Shown here: piece by piece, positions 11,530-24,800 of the stretch
Layout of the letters: every line of letters begins with the position of its first letter
How positions within the stretch are numbered: position 1 is the stretch's first letter
Source of the DNA: Bugulina stolonifera
Lineage: Eukaryota; Bryozoa; Gymnolaemata; Cheilostomatida; Bugulidae
Direction: 5' to 3'
Length of the DNA stretch: 64,000 bases
Assembly (NCBI GenBank): GCA_935421135.1
Contig: OW285187.1
Span: 15,153,929 to 15,217,928, forward strand
The notes under the pieces: model-generated
Database searches by the model: none
Told to the model about the DNA's origin: nothing
The model's input: only the letters and a program-made list of their open reading frames with translations
Made by a program: the position numbers and the translations under genes

Positions 11530-14143
11530 CATATTCTATTGATATTTATATTAATATTTTTTATAATTATTATTATTATTATAATTATGATATTATTTAA
11601 TTCATAATTATAATCATATAATAATAATAAATAAATAATCATGGGAATGAGATGAATAGGCCTACAACAAAGGTCAAGGTATTACTGTTTGCTAACAAAA
11701 AATATAAGACTGCATCGGTTCATGGGTTTAAATCGTAGATAAAACTTCAGTTATGCTAGCTATAGTTGGAACAAGATGGGAACTTCAAGTGGTAGAGAAA
11801 GTACAAAGTTGACTCGAATAACCCAATGAAAATGAATATCACTAGGGATTTCAATCTTTGGCTTTTCCCACCAGAAAACCAACTAGTTGCCAGACTCTGA
11901 CAGAAAAAGACTATATCCTCTGTTTCTTTCAAAGCAGCTTGAGAATGTTGGAATTTATGAAATGAATCTATCGTACCACAGAGTAAAAACTCAAGCCACA
12001 GGCTTTATGTCGCCAACGATTCCAATTACTATTATTCTGTACCGAATGCGACTTATTTGATGGCATGTCTTTTGACAAACTAATGCTGGATGATGAGCGG
12101 AGTCTGAATGTGGTTTTTAGGCGGAGCTTACTATTGCTGGGATTTCCACGAGTTATTAGTTTTACTAGTTACTAGTTTTATATTATTCGACTGATTTTTC
12201 CTAAGGAATGTAATCAAATAAAGCTATATCAGTATATGATGAATGATCATGATAAAATATGATGATAATAAGTTAGAGCTTTGGCCAAATTTTGTTTTTG
12301 CTTTTATTTCGCTAGCATTTACTTATAGAATAGTGCTTTTATGAACCATACCATACAAGATCTAAGCAAGGGCCTTGACAATCCCAATCCGAAAGCGAAA
12401 CACAAAACCGGCAAAATCCTGGAAACCTGCATGACCGCTGTTTTCCCTTATCTTTCACATATAAGCCTCTCTATTTTTATACCATAATCACAATGGTTTA
12501 GCAGTGTTCTAAATTCCTTGAGGCAGGAATGAGATATTTCTTATTTCATGGTATGATTTTCTAATTACTAGTCATAGAACAACAATCGATTAATTTCAGC
12601 AAAGAGTGCTTACACCTTGATTTCAGGTGGCTTCATTGTGTATGTGATTGGAATCAAATCAGTTGTTTATATGGCTATATTTAATCACGACTCACGAGAT
12701 AACGGGATTGAATTCGATTTTAAATGCTATGCTACCAAACCTAAGTAAATACAATAGCTATAATTATAATACATTTTTGATTTTGAGTTTAAAAGTTATA
12801 TTCGTTTTTCCCAATATGTTGACATTCTGAAGGCAGTGAGTTTCATTGCCTTCCTGCCGACATACCTACTAACCGAGAATAAACAGTAAAATGAGATGTA
12901 TAAATAACAAGATATTAATATTCTAAGTTCGGCTGAATTTAAAATACAATCATGTATTCATATTGTTGTGTCTGGCTGGGTAGATGTGGCACAGCTGTAC
13001 ATCGTACCGGCCAGAGTACAGGCCGGAGGGAATCAGATCCAGCTGACCAAGCAAGAGGGGGCTAGGGCTAGAGAGAGTGAGCATGTTCAACCTGACACAA
13101 TGTAAAGATATGACGAGGTAATTGGGTAAAACAGAGGGACTCTCTTTGCCCGAAGGTACCATCAAAGTTCCCGGAGTCAGAGCAAGACCTGTAGGTGTGG
13201 GGGCGGTTCCTATAGCTAGATAGAACTAGCCAGAGTCGGAGCTACTGCTGTGGAAAAAGGTTGGGCTACTGGCTTCTTGTACTAGCCATTAGCCTGTACT
13301 TAGAAAGACCCAAGGCCAGGGGAGAGTGCCTGATACCCTACTGTTAGCAGTAAGAAACTGTATCAGTTCATTTCAGTAAGATAAATTTATTGAGCAACAC
13401 CCTACAGACAACTGAAGGACAATGCGAAATCATGGTACTTATTATGAAAGTTAGTTCTGTAATATGTAGTAATTATCTTGTAATCCACCTGGTTGACAGT
13501 TATAATTCAACATCCACACATTCGCCAGATAGCACCTTCTATAGCTTGGTATATGCATGTGGTGTACTGGTCGTACGCCAAGCTACTCCATAGTGCAGAA
13601 CAGCATATCGCAGTCCCTCGTATAAAGCTGGAAAAATGTTGCTAATGTTGATGACTATTCTAATACAGCCAGTGATTCTAAATGGTAATACTTCAGATTC
13701 TATAAGTTTGTCACCAGGGGTGTTAGCAGCACATAATTTATGAAGCATATTGAAAATTGATTTATTGAGAGATTGAAACTTTTTAAAGTAGAAATTACTA
13801 TCGTATTTTATAATTTCAATGTTGCCCAGTTGCAGCTAGGCAGTACTTTGCAGTTGTGGATTCTAGTTGTAATAATCATGGTAGTTTTAACATGGGAGTA
13901 TACTCCAGACCAAAGAATTTATAACACCTCTCTCTTAGAAGTAACTCTAGAAATACATTAGCTACATGTACATTACAAGCTGCTGGTCCGACATGCTCAT
14001 TATTCATGTACATTGTGTGGTGTTAGATTTTGCTCTGTTGAGACATGTTATTTGTGTTGCTTTCTTTATTAAGGATGGTACTCTGAACTGCGTCCTCGCT
14101 AGGACCTATATTGTTAGTGGTAAATATTTGAACCAGGGCTTAG
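11530..14143. other. intergenic, AT-rich, no gene recognised
   Basis: It opens with an ATT/TAATAA-rich simple-sequence stretch (about 11540-11640). I see no exon with family features on either strand. A GC-richer block near 12960-13350 has short open frames but no recognisable protein. Confidence 0.45.
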
Positions 14144-17100
14144 ATGCATAACGAAAAGAGAACTGACTGGCTCAAGGATGGTGTCATTGGTCTTGGAGGT
14201 GAGATACTAGCGTATTTTTGCTTCTGATTCAGAGACATTATTTTGGCATCCCTGTTAGTCATCACTTATGTGTGAACAATTCCTAGTGTGTATGAGCAAT
14301 TGTTGCCAACACTGACCACTGACAAACCATGCTCTTAGGATAAGTTTCCTGACCATTTATGAATTGCTCTGCAGTTCCAGTGATTTCCAGATAGTAAACC
14401 TAGTGAATATTGATTGCCAAACTTCCCATTCTTGTCAAATCGTAATGTAGTAATTTCTAACCTGCTCTGAACTTTGACCATTAATACAAGTTACATGCAA
14501 ATAGAATGTTGTATTATAATCCATGGGACTAAATTTCGAACTGTAAAATTTATAATATTGGAAGGCATAGAAGATACAGTAGTGGTATAAGACGTGAGAG
14601 ATGAATGACGTGAGAGCGTGAAGACAACTCCAATTTTGGTTAGAATAACTGTACTAGGGAGGAGCTAGATGGAAAGGAAGCGTATGGTTGGTGGTTGGGG
14701 TAAACAACAGTTTAATTTCTAACATTAGCAACCTTAGTTGGAGTTGTTTTATTTTTCTCTCACGCCATTTCATTCTCACGTCACGCTCACGTCTTTTACC
14801 ACTGCCGTAGAAAATGCTGCTCTATCCTGGTTATAGACCATTATTATTTGTTGTGCAGTTGGTGTTCTCTATGGCACTACTAGTGTCATGGTTGGGCACC
14901 CATTTGATACGATCAAGACCAAAATGCAAGCTCAGAAGGGATTTGAGAATTACTCTATGGTTCAGACTTTCGTAACTACTCTTAGACAACAAGGAGTAGT
15001 TGGTTTTTACAGGTGGGCATGTTTTAGTATGCATCATATCCTCCGCTTCCATTCCCTATTCAGATATTTTACCAAGTTCCATTTATGCAGAATGTATTAT
15101 GATGTAATTTATACAGCCTACTTGTAGAGGCTGTGTGCCACCACTATGGGGATCTGGTATATACAGATCAGCACAGTTTGCTGTATTTGAAGCAGGGTAA
15201 GTACCAAATCTACACATACACTGTACTATGCTTTCTAGCCCCTATACTTCTATTTGAGTCAGTATTCCTCCTTCAGGAGTTGCCCCTCAAAACTAATTTA
15301 TATGCATGTACCAACTGTGAAGCAACCGTTACCATTGAGTTTTCCATGGCTCCAAGATACAGAATCAGCACACCTCACCTCCCCCATGACCAGCTGGTGC
15401 TAGTGTTGGTGCTAATGTTAGATGCACATTGATATGTTCTTGGGACAACTCCTGGAGATGTAATAGCAGATGGAGAAAATGGATTTTTGATAACCGCCAC
15501 TACCATATGTCATGGTTGTAGTTCGGTATTCGTTACATTTCTTAGTTGGGGCACACTTGTTGGAGAAGGTAACTTAAAATATGGTAGCTTTGGTGATCAA
15601 AAATCCAAAACATACTACCTTGACTAGCAATGTAATGAATAAAGTAGGTTCTACAGATAGTAATGTGACAGAGTGGTGAATATTGAACTACAGTATGACA
15701 GAGCAGGATTTATGTGTCTGTGAAGTAGTTAATAATTATTAATAGTTATTGATTGATAGGTATACTCATCTGGACACACCATTTGGTAAACAAGAGTTGC
15801 CTGGAACTGGAGGTCTTCAAGTGTAAGTTAACTTGCATACAGTTATAACTGTTTATCTCAAAGCACCTGGCCCGTTGTCATAGAGACCCACACTATTGAA
15901 GGTAATGCGAAGTTATCTCCTTTCTCCCCATCACTGACCCCCTACCACTAATGCTAGCCACCAGAAACCCCACAAGTGAAATGGTAATATTGTTATCAGA
16001 AGGGTGGAACCAAATTCAAAGTACGTAACTAAATTTTTGTAAAAGCTCAAATTACTAAGGCATATCAAAACCTGGGAGGGAGAAATATAAGAATAGAGGA
16101 AGAGAGGGGGCAACTTCATAGCATAATCCGTACCTTGTGAGTGTACAGTTTGTGGTGCATGTCATTACATGTAATTTGAGCTCTCTCGTGTGCATGTACA
16201 TGTACAGTATATACCAGTATATGCAGTCAACTGCATTGTTATGACATTATAATACAGTTTTCACTGTTCACTAGCTCTGACTCTTTGGTCAAATTGTTCT
16301 TTATATAATTCTTTATTCACAGTCACACAATTGTAAAGCAACAAATAATTTGGCTTTTACAGTTATTTTATGGCACTTCTATCGCACCTTGATACTACAA
16401 TGCATATGACTGTAACCACGTACTAGGTATCCACACTCATCGTAGTCGTTTTAGTAACTGGCTGCAAAAGGTTATAGCAATGGTTAACATAGGTTTGTTA
16501 TCATACTTGCCAAGGAGTAAGAGCAAAAAATCTGGTCTTGTCTCATCAAAATCTCTGGACACGGTTGGAGTGTATGTTATTTTGAATCAAACTCATCTTC
16601 AAAAAGTATTAGATTTATCGATTTTAGTGCTATTTGGTGACTTTTAGAAGATTTTCTTCAATGTAAATAACTTATTTTAGATTGTGTCTTGTGTTTTGTG
16701 AGATTTGGTAGCATTTTCACCGTAGGTAAAAATCAGGATTACTGGGAAATTAGTAGGGACAGACACAAAAACCAGGGGATGTCCTGACAAAATGTGGACA
16801 CTTTGCAAGTATGTTTATTATACAACTATTACATGTATGTATGTGCTTACAGGAGAGTTGTGATGTCTGGTATCATGGCTTCAACAGTGAGGGCTACTAT
16901 AGAATGTCCCTTAGAATATGCAAAGGTTAGTATTAGTAATGACTGTTCAAAGACATTGCTATGTAGCACAAATATGGTAGTTGGAGTGGTCTTGCCTTTC
17001 CAAGTCGGCATGGGGTCAATAAATCAAGTCATTCCTAATATTTTGGAGGCACGCAGTTCGAGTATGTGCTGCGTTTAGTCAATTCAAATCACCGTACAGT

Positions 17101-18608
17101 GGAAGTCTAAAGTCAAGTGAAAGATAACTCCAAAAAATTTATATTTCCAAGGATATTTCACATTCTTCTTTTAGTAGACATTCCAATACAAACAACTCAA
17201 AGGTGTAGTAGCTAGACACCATTATGGTCTAGAAATAGTCTATAATATATGTGGCAATATTGGAACCATTGTCTAGACTGGTCACTTTCATTAGTTCATG
17301 TATTAGTACATAATTAGCTATTAGCAGCCCTGGAACAGTAACTTTTCTCAACAATATTAGGGTTACTAAATATTGAAACATGACTTGCTCATTTTCTTTG
17401 CATAAATACATTTTTGGTAAGATGAGCATGTGTCACTCACTTGTATCGCATAATATATCTACTGTATACAGTGTATTTACCATCACAATGTTCTATAGCA
17501 GTTCATTTTATTTGGAAGTCAGTGCAAGTGCATCGTTACTGGAATCTAATGATTCAGTATTCGACTGCAGTCTATATTGTTGTACAGATTACTCCTTATC
17601 GGAAGTACAATTCATAAGCTGTGTGTTTCGTAATTAGCCTAATTGAATAACATAATACTGTTGATTTTTTGATGACTTTTAGGTCAGAAGGCAACTCGGT
17701 GAATCATGGAGCCCGAGGTCCGTTTATACGGTAAGAAATAGATGGAGGTTGAACTGTTTGTATCACCTGTTATCTTTAACTAGCAGAATAAGTTGCTAGA
17801 ATTGCAGTTTTTATGTAGTCACATTGGTTAAACTGTTGAATCTGTAGGGTTATGGTGTAACATGGACTAGGACTGTAGGTTTGATGACCTCCTATTTCAT
17901 CATGGTCGATTCCATTCGAAGACATTTCCCAGACCAGTTCAATAAACCACTTCTAGGACCCTTTCTCACTTCAGGTAGGCAGATACTTATGTATCATATC
18001 TGTGGTATTAGTATTGCTCTTGCTCTTGACCATAATACATGTACATGTATATCTATAGTATTTGCTCATCATTCTACTGGAACTTCTGGAGTAGTTCAAC
18101 TCTACCAGTTACTACCAGCATGACCAATCTCAAGGGTATATCTCATGTTCGTATCCGCCAGGGTGTAGTGTCAGTTCTTAAACTACTGTCTTTTTATTCT
18201 TACTAGGATGTGCAGCTACATTTGCATGGTGGATTGTGTGGCCACTGGAATTGATGAAATCCCAGATCCAAGGAGGATATGGCGACAAGTTAGTAACTCC
18301 TTATAATATTATAGTATTAGCTATTAGCACAGTTTCCTTTGCCGTTACAACAGATCAAACATGGGGAGAGGCTGCTAATGAAAATAATTTATTTGCACAG
18401 AAAAAGAAGCCTGGTGGCCCGTCTAAGCGATACAGTAAAAGAGAGAGGAGGCTTACTCGCACTTTATAGAGGAATAGGTCCTGGTACAATAAGAAGCTTC
18501 TTAGCTAATGGCTCCAGTATGACTGTTATGGTGTATGCACAAAAGAAAGTTACAGAGTTCGGTTGGCGTGAATCTCCCTCAAGGTCCTTACCAGAGGAGG
18601 ATGACTAA
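14144..18608 (+). CDS. mitochondrial carrier family (SLC25-type) transporter
   Basis: Nine exons: 14144-14198, 14859-15012, 15128-15196, 15760-15822, 16853-16925, 17683-17730, 17848-17974, 18207-18288, 18401-18608. They total 879 nt, or 292 residues, the normal length for the family. The three repeats each carry the signature P-x-[DE]-x-x-[KR]: HPFDTIKTKMQ in the first matrix loop, CPLEYAKVRRQL (split by an intron) in the second, WPLELMKSQIQ in the third. Each is followed by a typical GxxGFYRG/ALYRGIGP helix start. Family members have six membrane helices and exchange metabolites across the inner mitochondrial membrane. The substrate cannot be assigned: the second and third motifs use Glu instead of the common Asp, and GCVPPLWGSGIYRSAQF recalls acylcarnitine/amino-acid-type carriers only loosely. 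The tail is acidic (LPEEDD). Confidence 0.92.
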
Positions 18609-18838
18609 GTACAGGAATGCACATTTCCTGCCTTTTTCCACAAATTTTAATTAAGAATCTCTACCGCCTGTACTTAGACACAGTATTTTTAGAATCTCTA
18701 CTCCCAAATCTATTATTTTTATAAAGGACTTTATACAAATATAAGGAACTTTTTACAAGAGTTGTAGCAGTCTAGTTTCAATATAATGTTTACCATGCTA
18801 CACACTGGTATAGTGTATGGATTGTTAGTGACTGGCCA
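18609..18838. other. shared convergent 3' interval
   Basis: Only 230 nt separate the stop codons of the carrier (+) and the TASOR-like gene (-). I found no canonical AATAAA on either strand, so poly(A) sites may be variant or may overlap the opposite gene. Confidence 0.5.
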
Positions 18839-21800
18839 TTAGTAGTTCGTGTGCCGAGAGGAAGCTGATTTATATGTATTTCTATGGGTTCTGTTTATAT
18901 GAGATCCTGAAACAGGAAGCTCAACAGTGATGTCTTGGCTACTGTTGCGGACGTTTCTGGTTGTGGGTTGATATCTCCTCTGATTTTGTTGGAGATGTGG
19001 GTTTCCACGGCCTTTGCTGTAACTACAAATAGGCATAGATGATGTTACATTTGATGGGTGCTTTAAGCTGGTCAATGTCTGTGTTTCGGTGACCCATAGT
19101 AATATAAAATCCTACCCAGATATATATTGTATTATATTAAACATTTAAAATGTAGATAACACACCTCTAAGGGGATATTTTCACTGTAACAACAATAAAA
19201 TGTACACGTAGGTCTGGCATACATATATGTAGAATTTTTTTAAGGAACATAAAACCAAATAATAGCTAGACCAGCCAGGTCTCAGTCACTGAACTGAACT
19301 TAGTGTGCAAAGCATATAATATAGGTTATATAATGCAGATTAGTGACCCCTGCTATCAGAAACCTCCATCTGGGAAGGCTAGCAGATTGTTGTGAAGTTC
19401 AACTTTGAGAAGCCATAACAGCAAGTAATAAATAGTTTTTAATATCTGGGTAATTCATTGTGTATTTATGTGAATTGGTTAAAAGTAGGAAATTTTGCTG
19501 ATCAAAATGATTCTTATTGCAATCTTATGAACCAAAAAAATGGTCAAAGATTATATTATAACAGACGGGTTAAGGTATTGTCATACTTACTCAGACTTCC
19601 TAGACCGACTTCGGTTTGGGCCACTTCTTGAACTACTGTAAGTTGTGATTTTCCTGTCGGTCTCCTGAAGCAAATTAAAAGGATTTATTTTAAAAAAAGT
19701 GTCTTTTTTTTAACTGCTGAATTTGAGAAGCTGACATAAAATAATAATGCTGTGCAGAATATGCTGTCATGACAACACTTTTGACTTGATCAGTCAATGT
19801 TTTTCAAGTGTATTTAAAGCAAATCTCTATAAAATGGTACTAAATACTAAGGAATGTTATGGAGTTGTCTTTCTAAATGGTAGCAATTCTTGTGCATATT
19901 TTGTATGTTGTATCAATTGCAATGACACTCATGAATCAGTTGCACTGGATGCGAAGCCCAGCCATTATCAAATACATTTATATGCAACTTCAAAATTACA
20001 AAACTTTTTGAAGATGAACAGCTGTCCATAAGTTTGAATGAAATCCACTTGAAGTAAGTCGTATTGTAATGCATTGAGTGGGAATTTTGCTGACGATTCA
20101 TCTTGCAAAACGAGGTAAAAAATTGGTCAATTTCTGAGGGATAAAACCTTGAGCAAATATTACCTAATTATAGAGTGAAGTCGGGGAGTATTTAGTACCA
20201 TTCACCGGGTATTAGTAGCCCAATATGCTGATTCATCCAGACAAAAATATGTTCATAGGAGATAATGTTGTTTTACAGCTGGGTGCTATATAGTGTTCAT
20301 ATTGAAATTATTTACACGTATCATAATATGTAATCATTTTTTATATTTTATAGTGATGTGAAAGTCTTACCTCCCATCCCTGGAAAGAGTGATCTTCTGG
20401 GTAGGGTACTTTTCTTTCTTGGCAAACAGAGTCTCCCCTCAGATCAGGTGTGGCTACTTGAAAATAGTCTCCTGAACCTTCTTCTGTTTTCGAGCGTAGT
20501 TGTCCTGAACTTAAACGAGTTACATCACCCGATCTACTTTGAAACCTGTCTTCCAATTTTGGTGTTGGCGGCTCTACTTTCTGGCCCAGTCTGTCAACTA
20601 TTTTGGCCCGCTTGGCTGGTGGACATGTTTGACTGTTGGCTAACGATCTTACAGCCTCATTAAACGAAACTTGTCCTATCTTAACTTTGGTGGCTAAATC
20701 CAATACCATGGGTGTAATATTTGGTTGTTCTGGCTCTTCAGCTGGAGCAAGTCTTTTCCAAATGCTTTCTCTGTTTGAGACAGATTGCTCAGAGTATGGT
20801 ATTTTTGGCGGCTGTAATACATTGCTTGTTGTTGAGGGATATTCCGGTGTGCTTGGTTGGGTATAAATGTTTACAGCCTGAGGCTCAGCAGCACGAAACT
20901 CTTTTAGTTTTTGTGTAACCGTCTTTTGCAAGGTGAATTTTTTTGAATCAATACACTCTTTTGAATTGTCTACCATCTCTTCCGTGTCAGAGTCAAAGCT
21001 ATGTTGATAGCTCATAACAGATCTACCAGAATGTGCGACAGGATTACTTAAACATGCCCGTTGTTGTGCCGTATCTTTTTGTAATGGAAATGCTGCTTTC
21101 CTGTGTGCCATACCCTCCCCTGTCAATTTCGCTTGTGATATCTCATCAAGGTTTTCACTGTGAACCAAACAATTAGTCTTTAGGAACTCTGATTGATCTG
21201 CAAACTGTTCTGTTTTCACATTCTCAACTGGAGCAAGCCTTTTCCAAACATTTTTGGTTGGCCCCCTTGTACTAGTTTCTGTGCTTGAGTCTACTTGCTG
21301 AAAGCATGACAATTTAGATGGTTGTAATACGGTACTTGGTGGTGTATGCCATTCATGTGTGTACGATTGGGTAAACATGCTATTGGTTTGAGGTCCTGGT
21401 GTACAAAACTTACTCCGTTGTGTACCTGTCTTTCGTAATTTAGTTGCATAAACCTGCTTATTGTCATTGTCTACCGTCTCTTCAGTCCCAGAATCAAAGT
21501 CATGCTGGTAGCTTATGATAGATCTACCACGGTATGTTTCAAGGTGATCATTTAGAGATACCCATTGTTGTACTAGATCCTTTTTGGATGGTGACACCGT
21601 GTTCACTTGTGGCATTTCGATACTTTGGGGTTTTTCACTTGATTTTGTTTGTGATATTGCTACAGGGCTCTCCCTGTGCAGCATATGATCATCTTTTTGC
21701 AACTCTACACTTTTTTGAGGTTCTGATTCTGGTTGGAATTGTTCTGTTGCTTGTCCATCGGTTTTCCTGCTAGCTAATAAACTGTCTCCTGAAACTTTCT

Positions 21801-24800
21801 GTGACATACCTTTCTTCCAATCAACATCATTGCTTATGGAAGCATTGCTATTGAACATACTAAACATGGGGTCATGCGCATGAAAACTCTGACTATCTGT
21901 ACAAGTGGTGACATTTAGGTTAGCGATATCACCACCTGAACGGGATGTGTTATCACCTGAACAATGTGCATCTTGATTTAGGCAAACAGTATCACCACCT
22001 GAACAAGATGTGCTATTGCCTAAATGAGTAGTGTCATCACCTGATTGAAATGTGTCATCACCTAGTTGATTCGTGCTATCACCTAGGTGAGGAGTGTTCC
22101 CATTTAAACAAGATGAATCATCACCTGAAGGAGATACATAATCACCTGAATGCGATGTGTCATCATTCAAAGTGGTTTTGTCATGTATACTAATGGTGAG
22201 GTCTCTAACATGGGAAGTTCCACCACCTAACCTGACTTCGCTAGGTACGGGAGTGCTGCCCTCTGAATGAGATATATCATCATTTATTCGAGCACCATCA
22301 TCAGTTGAACAAGGTGTGCCATTCACTAAATGAGCAGAATTATCACCTGACTGAAACATGTCATCATATAGGCAAGTTGAGTCATCATTTAAGCGAGTAG
22401 CCTCATCAGTTGAACACGGTGTGTCATCACCTGACTGAAATATGTCATCATAGAGGCAAGCAGAGTCATCATCTAGAAGAGCAATGCCATCACCTGAAAG
22501 AGATGTGCCATGGTCTAAAGTGGCTGCAACATGTGCGTGAGTTGTGTCATTTGCTATCTGTACAATTTCATCACCTGAATGGACTGTGTCATGTACGTAA
22601 GTAATGTCGTCACTTGGATGAACAGTGGCATCGGCTGAATGAGAGGTCTTATTATTTTGTTGAGTATTGCCATTGTTGGAACCTGCTAAGTCACGTGCAT
22701 GTTGTATGGTGTTATCTGTGACACAGGTTGTGCCATCGTCCAAGCGAGAAGCATCATGATTCAAATAGGGTGTGCCACCATATGAAAGAGAAATGTTATC
22801 TACACACGCTGTGTGCTCATGCAGATGAGAGCTGTGACCATCTGCACCTTCAATAGAAATAGTGTCACTATCTACTTGGTCAGAATCATGTAGTTGTGCT
22901 TCATCTGTGACTTCTCTTGCAATATTCTTCTGATTCATTGAGGCCACAGTTTCCTGTGTTTCCGTACTAAAACAGGTATGTGACGCCTCAAAGTCTGGAG
23001 TAAAGGAACTTGGTGGTGTTACCTCCATTTGAGCAACTTGTGCTGGGTTCACAACGGCTGCAAAAGTGGATTTATTGTGCAATCCTTTGTGCTCTGACAA
23101 AGTATGATTGTCAGTTTCACCATCAACAAGTCCCTTACATTGAGAAAACAGTGTTGGAGTATTCGTACTTTCAATACCCACTTTTCCAACTGATTTTATC
23201 TTATTCAGGATTTCTTTGATGTTTAGCGATTTACCAGCCTGTATTTGCTTGGATGACAACTTTTCTTGCCCAGATAGATGTTCATCTCTCATGCTGCCAT
23301 GAGCACCATTAGATGGGATATTGTCGGTAGAAACTGTGTTTTGATTTGCTTTGATTGTCTGATTATTCAAAGAGGAATCAGAGATCAGCCCTGTCTTTTG
23401 TTGTGCAAAATGGCACTGTTGGCTTTTATCTGGAACACATGCTTCCATTCCCTTTCCTGCTTGATTTGACGTACAACATGAATCGGTGAATGTGCCTTCT
23501 GGCTTTTTATCTTGCAGATACTGGCCACTATTAGCGTCAGGATACTTGGAACTATCCCTTTCCAAGTCTTTTCCTGTTTCTATGATACTTTGTCTCAACA
23601 ATTCACCTGCCAGATGTTGATCACGGCCTTCAAATGGGCGGGGTTCAAGTTCATCTGGTTTTGTAGATGAAGTGGTATTTTGGTCCACTATATCCTCCTT
23701 AGCTATCTCAGCGGGTCCAATAGTATCCATAACAGTTAATTTACCAGTTAAGTCCGGCTGAAATTTTATCTTAAGCTTCGAGACATCAAGGTCTACATCC
23801 ATATCAATCGCATCCTTGCGATCTGTCGAAATACAGAATACCAGCACACGGCCATACAGTACCCAATAAAGTATTTCACTCAACTAAATAATTTGATAGA
23901 GTAGACGTAATACAATAATTTGGCCTTTTAAAAAAAAAGTAGTATACAAATGTCTATTGTCTGGTTAGGTCATGACAACATTTTAGCTGCAACAAATTTA
24001 TCTACTTTAACAAAGGGCAGTGTGAAATGATGGAATCATGCTGTTGATACTAGGCGTTTATACCACCGGTTGTGTCTGTGATGTTGGAACTTAGAGCACC
24101 ATTACAGAAAAACTCTATGTAATAGCAGATAGAGGAGGACATGGGATAGATTAGCACACAGATGAGCAAAGCAGCTTCAGAGCATATCTATTTCGGCAAC
24201 AAAGATGCCTACTGGGATTGGGTAGGTATTAGGTAATGTTATTATTGCTATTGGTTACAGACAGAGAGATATCACCACCAGCATGCAAATGTGTAAGGGC
24301 ACCCGTAGTAACAAAATAAGGGAAATAGAGAGTCTGGTTCAGGAGCCCCACACATAAAATATATATACTTGTAGCCTACTTTTCATTGAACCTAATTTAG
24401 TCTTAGTCTGTCCATGACTATTTTGAGGTGCATAATGCTGAACAAATCGGCATTACTGATAATTTTTGTGACAAATTCAACAATGAAGTTATAATTATAA
24501 ACATACATTATATTTATCCTCATGATTATTATATTCAGTACATTTAAGCAAAATTGCTAAAATTACTACAATTTATAGAGTGGCATACACATATTTGAAT
24601 TGAACTGAAAGCTTACATCATATTTATTTGGTTACAATATGCTAGACAGAAATTTAGGCTAATTATTTTGTTATACATATACAACATCTATGTATATAAT
24701 ATAGATTGGAGGTGTATTTACATGTATAGGCCTATTATAGATTATCACCGTTTAGTTGGAGACCATGTGTAGATAAGTCTACTGTAATTCGAAAGAGTGC

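Noticed and set aside
12950..13165. Minus-strand open frame in a GC-richer block
   Set aside because: No domain, no splice-consistent neighbour; composition alone explains the length.
21534..22604. Plus-strand open frames opposite the large TASOR exon
   Set aside because: They are shadows of the Asp/Ser-rich repeats read on the other strand.
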